A stretch of DNA of 8,396 nt. Source: UBA2450 sp045132035. Lineage in GTDB: Bacteria; Bacillota_I; Bacilli_A; RFN20; CAG-826. Shown here piece by piece: positions 5,275 through 8,396 of the stretch (position 1 is its first letter; each line of letters starts with the position of its first letter). The notes beneath the pieces were generated by a model. It worked only from the letters and a program-made list of their open reading frames with translations, searched no databases and had not been told where the DNA came from. A program made the translations under genes and the position numbers. The stretch is from positions 1-8,396 of the forward strand of contig JBGURM010000061.1 of the NCBI GenBank assembly GCA_045132035.1, read 5' to 3'.

Positions 5275-5583
5275 ATGTACGCAATCATTGAAACTGGCGG
5301 AAAACAAATTCGTGTCGAAGTTGGTGCTAAAATCTACGTTGAAAAATTAGACGCTAAAGTCGGCGAATCCGTCACACTCGATAAAGTACTTCTCGTTTGC
5401 GATAAGAAAGCAAAAGTTGGCACCCCATATGTTAGTGGTGCAAACGTTGTTGCGAAAGTTGAAAAACAAGGTAAGTCCAAAAAGATTCGTGTTTTCACTT
5501 ATAAGAACAAGGCTAACGAAAGACGCACTTTAGGTCATCGTCAACCATATACTTGCTTATTAATTGAAAGCATTAACGCTTAA
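5275..5583 (+). CDS. rplU: 50S ribosomal protein L21
   Basis: A 102-aa protein, the same length as in B. subtilis. It opens with YAIIETGGKQIRV and carries the family motifs GTPYVSGANV and, near the end, RRTLGHRQPYT. L21 binds 23S rRNA in the large subunit. The ATG at 5275 follows AAAAAGGAGG with good spacing; an upstream in-frame start at 5248 would run through the ribosome binding site and is rejected. First gene of the rplU-prp-rpmA operon, preceded by the L21-type leader. The next gene starts 6 nt after its stop. Confidence 0.97.
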   Translation: MYAIIETGGKQIRVEVGAKIYVEKLDAKVGESVTLDKVLLVCDKKAKVGTPYVSGANVVAKVEKQGKSKKIRVFTYKNKANERRTLGHRQPYTCLLIESINA

Positions 5584-5589
5584 TTAACG

Positions 5590-5898
5590 ATGATAAAAAT
5601 TGTTATTAAAAGGGACGTAAGTACACAAAAAATTACTTCGATTGAGGTTAAAGGTCACGCTAATAGCGATGACTATGGAAAAGATCTTGTCTGCGCTGCA
5701 GTGTCCACAGTAATTACTGGAGGAATGAACGCTCTTCAAGATAAAGAATATGACTTCAAACTAGATGAAGGTCACGCCTATATCAAAGCGTTAGATATAC
5801 CGAGTGACTACGACTCAGTTGTCTTAAAGACAATTGAAGTTCAATTAATGACTATCGAAGAAAGTAATCATAAGTACGTCCAAATCGAAAATCTATAG
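5590..5898 (+). CDS. prp: Prp/YsxB cysteine protease that processes L27
   Basis: A 102-aa protein of the Prp (YsxB, DUF464) family. In Firmicutes such as Staphylococcus aureus, Prp removes the N-terminal extension of ribosomal protein L27, a step needed for functional ribosomes. The catalytic pair is visible: His23 in KGHANSDDYG and Cys35 in KDLVCAAVST, followed by the conserved small-residue stretch TVITGGMNAL. The gene lies between rplU and rpmA, its invariant position in this phylum, and the rpmA product here carries the matching cleavage site. Ribosome binding is not obvious upstream of the ATG at 5590, so translation may be coupled to rplU. Length and motifs are normal for the family. 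Confidence 0.95.
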   Translation: MIKIVIKRDVSTQKITSIEVKGHANSDDYGKDLVCAAVSTVITGGMNALQDKEYDFKLDEGHAYIKALDIPSDYDSVVLKTIEVQLMTIEESNHKYVQIENL

Positions 5899-5915
5899 AA
5901 AGGATGAATCACATT

Positions 5916-6203
5916 ATGATGTTTAAATTAAATTTACAACTCTTCGCTTCTAAAAAAGGTGTCGGTTCTACTAAAAACGGACGTGATTCCGCTGGTCGTA
6001 GGTTAGGTGCTAAAGTTGCAGATGGTCAATGGTGCCATGCTGGAAGCATCATCTATAGACAAAGAGGTACACGCATTTATCCAGGCGAAAATACCAAAAT
6101 TGGAAAAGATGACACAATCTTTGCAACAGTTAGTGGTGTCGTTAAATACGAACGCTTAGGCAAAGATCGTAAACAAGTAAGAGTTATTCCTAGCGAACAA
6201 TAA
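5916..6203 (+). CDS. rpmA: 50S ribosomal protein L27 with Prp-cleaved N-terminal extension
   Basis: A 95-aa protein from the ATG at 5916. The start was chosen because AAAGG at 5899-5903 is about 12 nt upstream; the ATG at 5904 is fused to that sequence and the one at 5919 is slightly far. The N-terminus MMFKLNLQLFASKKG contains the Firmicutes extension, which Prp cuts before Ala-Ser-Lys-Lys (here after Phe10). This exposes the L27 tail that reaches the peptidyl-transferase centre. The site reads NLQLF-A where the S. aureus type is NLQFF-A. The body has the family motifs GVGSTKNGRDSAGRRLGAK, YRQRGTRIYPG and GKDDTIFA. Last gene of the operon; a strong terminator follows at 6227. Confidence 0.96.
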   Translation: MMFKLNLQLFASKKGVGSTKNGRDSAGRRLGAKVADGQWCHAGSIIYRQRGTRIYPGENTKIGKDDTIFATVSGVVKYERLGKDRKQVRVIPSEQ

Positions 6204-6226
6204 TTAGGAAAACAAATTGAATGAAT

Positions 6227-6250
6227 AGACCACATTATTGTGGTCTTTTT
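6227..6250 (+). terminator. Rho-independent terminator of the rplU-prp-rpmA operon
   Basis: AGACCACA (6227-6234) pairs perfectly with TGTGGTCT (6239-6246) around a TTAT loop, followed by TTTT. It separates the ribosomal operon from obgE. Confidence 0.93.
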
Positions 6251-6269
6251 ATTATATTTAATATATAAT
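6241..6269 (+). promoter_or_regulatory. obgE promoter giving a probably leaderless mRNA
   Basis: A perfect TATAAT lies at 6264-6269, only 8 nt before the obgE ATG. With the usual 6-7 nt to the start point, transcription begins at about 6276, two bases before the ATG. The 17-bp-spaced hexamer TGGTCT (6241-6246), within the terminator stem, is a weak -35. Confidence 0.55.
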
Positions 6270-6277
6270 TACTTTAT

Positions 6278-7555
6278 ATGTTTATTGATCGAGCAGTAAT
6301 TGAAGTTAGAAGTGGAAAAGGTGGCGATGGCGCAATCGCCTTTAGAAGAGAAAAATACGTTCCTAAAGGTGGTCCAGCTGGAGGTAATGGAGGTCGTGGT
6401 GCTTCTGTTATTTTAAGAGCCAATAGCAGAATCAACACCCTTTTCAATTTTAGACATTCAAAATGCTTTATCGGACAAGATGGAGAAAAAGGTGGAATTA
6501 AAAACCAATACGGACGACATAGTGAAGATATCTATGTTGATGTTCCAGTTGGAACAGTCGTATATGAAGAAAATGGACATAAATTCCTCGGAGACCTTTC
6601 TAAAGATGGCTTAACTCTAAGAGTTGCTAAAGGTGGAAGAGGCGGAAGAGGAAATACTTGTTTTAAAAGTTCCACTAATCGAGTTCCTCGAATCGCTGAA
6701 AATGGTGAACCAGGCGAACAAAAAAGATTAATTCTTGAATTAAAATTACTCGCTGATGTCGGTTTAGTTGGTTTCCCAAGTGTTGGTAAATCAACTTTAT
6801 TATCCGTTGTTAGTAGTGCTCGACCAGAAATCGCTGATTATCCATTTACCACAATCATTCCTAATTTAGGTGTTGTTACAACTAAAGATAAAAGAAGCTT
6901 CGTTATGGCGGACCTTCCAGGAATCATTGAAGGAGCCCATTTAGGAAAAGGCTTAGGTTTACAATTCCTTCGTCATATTGAAAGGTGCCGCATTATTGTC
7001 CATGTCATTGATATGGGTGAAAGTGGAAGAGATCCATATAGCGATTATCAAATCATTTCTCAAGAACTCAAAGAATATGGTTTTGGTTTAGACAAAAGAC
7101 CAGTCATTGTTGTCGCTTCCAAAATGGATGAAGATGGAGCAATTGAACGCTTAAAAGCTTTTGAAAAGAAATCAAAAATTAAATGCATTCCAATTTCAGC
7201 TTTAACTGAAGAAGGAATTGATGATTTATTATATAAATGCGCTGACTTATTAGATAAGACTCCTCCTTTCCCATTATTTGATGCGGAAGAAGAAGTTCTT
7301 GAAAATAAAGTCTACACTCTCCCTGAAGAAGAAAAAGAATTTGAAATCAAACATCCTGAACTTCATACATGGGTCATTACTGGAGATAAAATCATTAAAT
7401 TCTACAGAATGACAAACATTTCCACTGATGATGGAATGATGAAGTTGTTAACAAAATTAAGAAAACTTAGAATCGATGACAAATTAGAAGAATTAGGAGC
7501 GGAAGATGGAGATAATGTCATCCTAGATGACTTCACCTTCGAATATTATCGTTAA
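6278..7555 (+). CDS. obgE: Obg/CgtA GTPase
   Basis: A 425-aa three-domain Obg protein, a GTPase that acts in 50S subunit assembly and stress signalling. Residues 1-160 are the glycine-rich Obg fold (many GGxGG patches, e.g. GGPAGGNGGRG). The G domain follows: G1 GFPSVGKST at 165-173, the YPFTT G2 region from 188, and G3 DLPG at 212-215 followed by the Obg hallmark IIEGAHLGKGLG. G4 reads SKMD at 281-284 where NKMD/NKxD is usual. G5 is the SAL segment. The C-terminal OCT domain spans roughly 350-425. No ribosome binding site exists: the bases between the upstream terminator stem and the ATG contain no G, and the promoter -10 ends 8 nt before the start, so the message is probably leaderless. nadE begins two bases after the stop. 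Confidence 0.97.
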   Translation: MFIDRAVIEVRSGKGGDGAIAFRREKYVPKGGPAGGNGGRGASVILRANSRINTLFNFRHSKCFIGQDGEKGGIKNQYGRHSEDIYVDVPVGTVVYEENGHKFLGDLSKDGLTLRVAKGGRGGRGNTCFKSSTNRVPRIAENGEPGEQKRLILELKLLADVGLVGFPSVGKSTLLSVVSSARPEIADYPFTTIIPNLGVVTTKDKRSFVMADLPGIIEGAHLGKGLGLQFLRHIERCRIIVHVIDMGESGRDPYSDYQIISQELKEYGFGLDKRPVIVVASKMDEDGAIERLKAFEKKSKIKCIPISALTEEGIDDLLYKCADLLDKTPPFPLFDAEEEVLENKVYTLPEEEKEFEIKHPELHTWVITGDKIIKFYRMTNISTDDGMMKLLTKLRKLRIDDKLEELGAEDGDNVILDDFTFEYYR

Positions 7556-7557
7556 TT

Positions 7558-8295
7558 ATGGAACTCAAAGAATATTTAAAAGTTATTGAACAATTCGTCA
7601 GAGACTATTTAGAATCCACTCACTGTAAACAATATGTTTTAGGTTTATCTGGTGGTGTTGATTCTTCTTTAGTTGCGGCCTTAACTAAATCCGCAGTTGG
7701 AAAAGATAAATTAACTTGTATCATGATTCCAATCGATTCTCATCCATCTGATTTAGATGACGCTCTTGAACTCGCAAAAGATTTAGACCTCAATTATTTA
7801 GTTATCGATGGTTCTAAAGCTTTTCACGCTATTAAAGAACAATATCTTAATCAAGGAATTGAACTTGATAGGGGAACATTATCAAATATTAAAGTCAGAT
7901 TAAGAATGACTATTTTATATGCTTACGCTCAAAAAGTCGGTGGACTTGTTATTGGAACTGATAACGCTGATGAAAGATATACAGGCTATTTCACTAAATA
8001 CGGTGATGGTGGTGTTGATTTATTACCAATCGTTTATTTAGTGAAAAGCGAAGTTGTTGAAGCTTGTAAACTTTATGGCGTTAAAGACCGCTTAGCGGAA
8101 CGCACCCCTTCAGCGGGATTATTTGAAGGACAAACAGATGAAAACGAGATGGGAGTGAAATATTCCGTTCTCGATGCATACCTTAAAGGTGAAGAAATCG
8201 ATGAAAAATCAAAAGAAAGAATTGAATATCTTCACCGTATCAGTGAACACAAACGTGTTCCAATCCCAACTCCTAAAGAATTTAAAAGAAACTAA
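7558..8295 (+). CDS. nadE: Ammonia-dependent NAD+ synthetase
   Basis: A 245-aa enzyme of the N-type ATP pyrophosphatase fold that converts deamido-NAD+ to NAD+ using ATP and ammonia, the last step of NAD synthesis. The ATP-binding P-loop SGGVDSS is at 31-37. GTDNADERYTGYF starts at residue 133, followed by TKYGDGGVDLLP. The TPSAGLFEGQTDENEMG segment marks the conserved loop near the C-terminus. No glutaminase (nitrilase) domain is fused, so free ammonia is the expected nitrogen donor. The ATG lies two bases after the obgE stop (TAA-TT-ATG) and no Shine-Dalgarno sequence is seen, so translation probably depends on ribosomes finishing obgE. The same junction repeats at its own 3' end. Confidence 0.95.
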   Translation: MELKEYLKVIEQFVRDYLESTHCKQYVLGLSGGVDSSLVAALTKSAVGKDKLTCIMIPIDSHPSDLDDALELAKDLDLNYLVIDGSKAFHAIKEQYLNQGIELDRGTLSNIKVRLRMTILYAYAQKVGGLVIGTDNADERYTGYFTKYGDGGVDLLPIVYLVKSEVVEACKLYGVKDRLAERTPSAGLFEGQTDENEMGVKYSVLDAYLKGEEIDEKSKERIEYLHRISEHKRVPIPTPKEFKRN

Positions 8296-8297
8296 TT

Positions 8298-8396
8298 ATG
8301 AAAAATAAACTCGATATCGTGATTTTTTCTAGTTTAGTTTCTTCCTTTTTAGGACTTGTGATCTTAGTCTTATTTATTTTAATAAATTTAAGGAGG
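8298..8396 (+). CDS. Start of an unrecognised membrane protein gene, cut by the window end
   Basis: From the ATG at 8298 the frame stays open for 33 codons to the end of the window. After MKNKLDIV comes a strongly hydrophobic segment (about residues 8-30, e.g. GLVILVLFILIN) followed by Arg-Arg, the pattern of a membrane anchor or uncleaved signal. The gene follows the nadE stop as TAA-TT-ATG, exactly like the obgE-nadE junction, and so seems to belong to the same operon. The final seven bases, AAGGAGG, are a perfect Shine-Dalgarno sequence, so another start codon could lie just outside the window and this product could be very short. The family cannot be told from 33 residues. Confidence 0.55.
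   Translation, partial: MKNKLDIVIFSSLVSSFLGLVILVLFILINLRR

Noticed and set aside
1..8396. CRISPR array, tRNA or rRNA genes
   Set aside because: No regularly spaced repeats and no cloverleaf or rRNA-like sequence seen on either strand. The only tRNA-related element is the T-box leader.

Overview
The window looks like a piece of a small, AT-rich genome from a low-GC Gram-positive lineage (Bacilli or relatives of the Mollicutes, such as uncultured gut lineages). TGG is the Trp codon throughout the housekeeping genes, and TGA occurs only as a possible stop, so the standard code fits better than the Mycoplasma code. All genes lie on the + strand. The gene set (engB, valS, radC, rplU-prp-rpmA, obgE) matches the neighbourhood known from Bacillus subtilis, with many intervening genes missing. 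The lineage is an inference from gene order and composition.

Layout. Positions 2-481 hold the 3' part of engB. Positions 463-1215 are an apparent insertion: 22 bp covering the last five codons and stop of engB recur perfectly at 1194-1215. Between the copies lie a terminator and two unrecognised ORFs joined by an ATGA overlap (551-745 and 742-1152). Their codon use differs from the housekeeping genes: ATA supplies 9 of 20 Ile codons in the second ORF. The right-hand repeat copy supplies the -35 box of the valS promoter. A complete T-box leader (about 1236-1439) with a GTC specifier, then valS (1453-4047) and a strong terminator, follow.

From 4126 to 4262 lies an unrecognised leader with nested, mutually exclusive inverted repeats. 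It precedes a 60-aa hydrophobic peptide (4263-4445) whose N-terminus resembles the double-glycine leaders of exported bacteriocins or pheromones. The peptide stop codon directly abuts the start of radC (4446-5126). Next is an L21-type leader with the ribosomal operon rplU-prp-rpmA (5275-6203). Here the Prp protease gene sits beside the L27 gene whose N-terminal extension Prp is known to remove. A terminator at 6227-6250 ends that unit.

The last unit is obgE (6278-7555), nadE (7558-8295) and the start of a membrane protein gene (8298 to the end). It begins with a TATAAT box so close to the obgE start that the mRNA is probably leaderless. The two following junctions are both TAA-TT-ATG with no Shine-Dalgarno sequence, in contrast to the strong AGGAGG sites of valS, the peptide gene and rplU.

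The items most worth following up are the repeat-flanked module at the engB 3' end and the leader-plus-peptide unit in front of radC.
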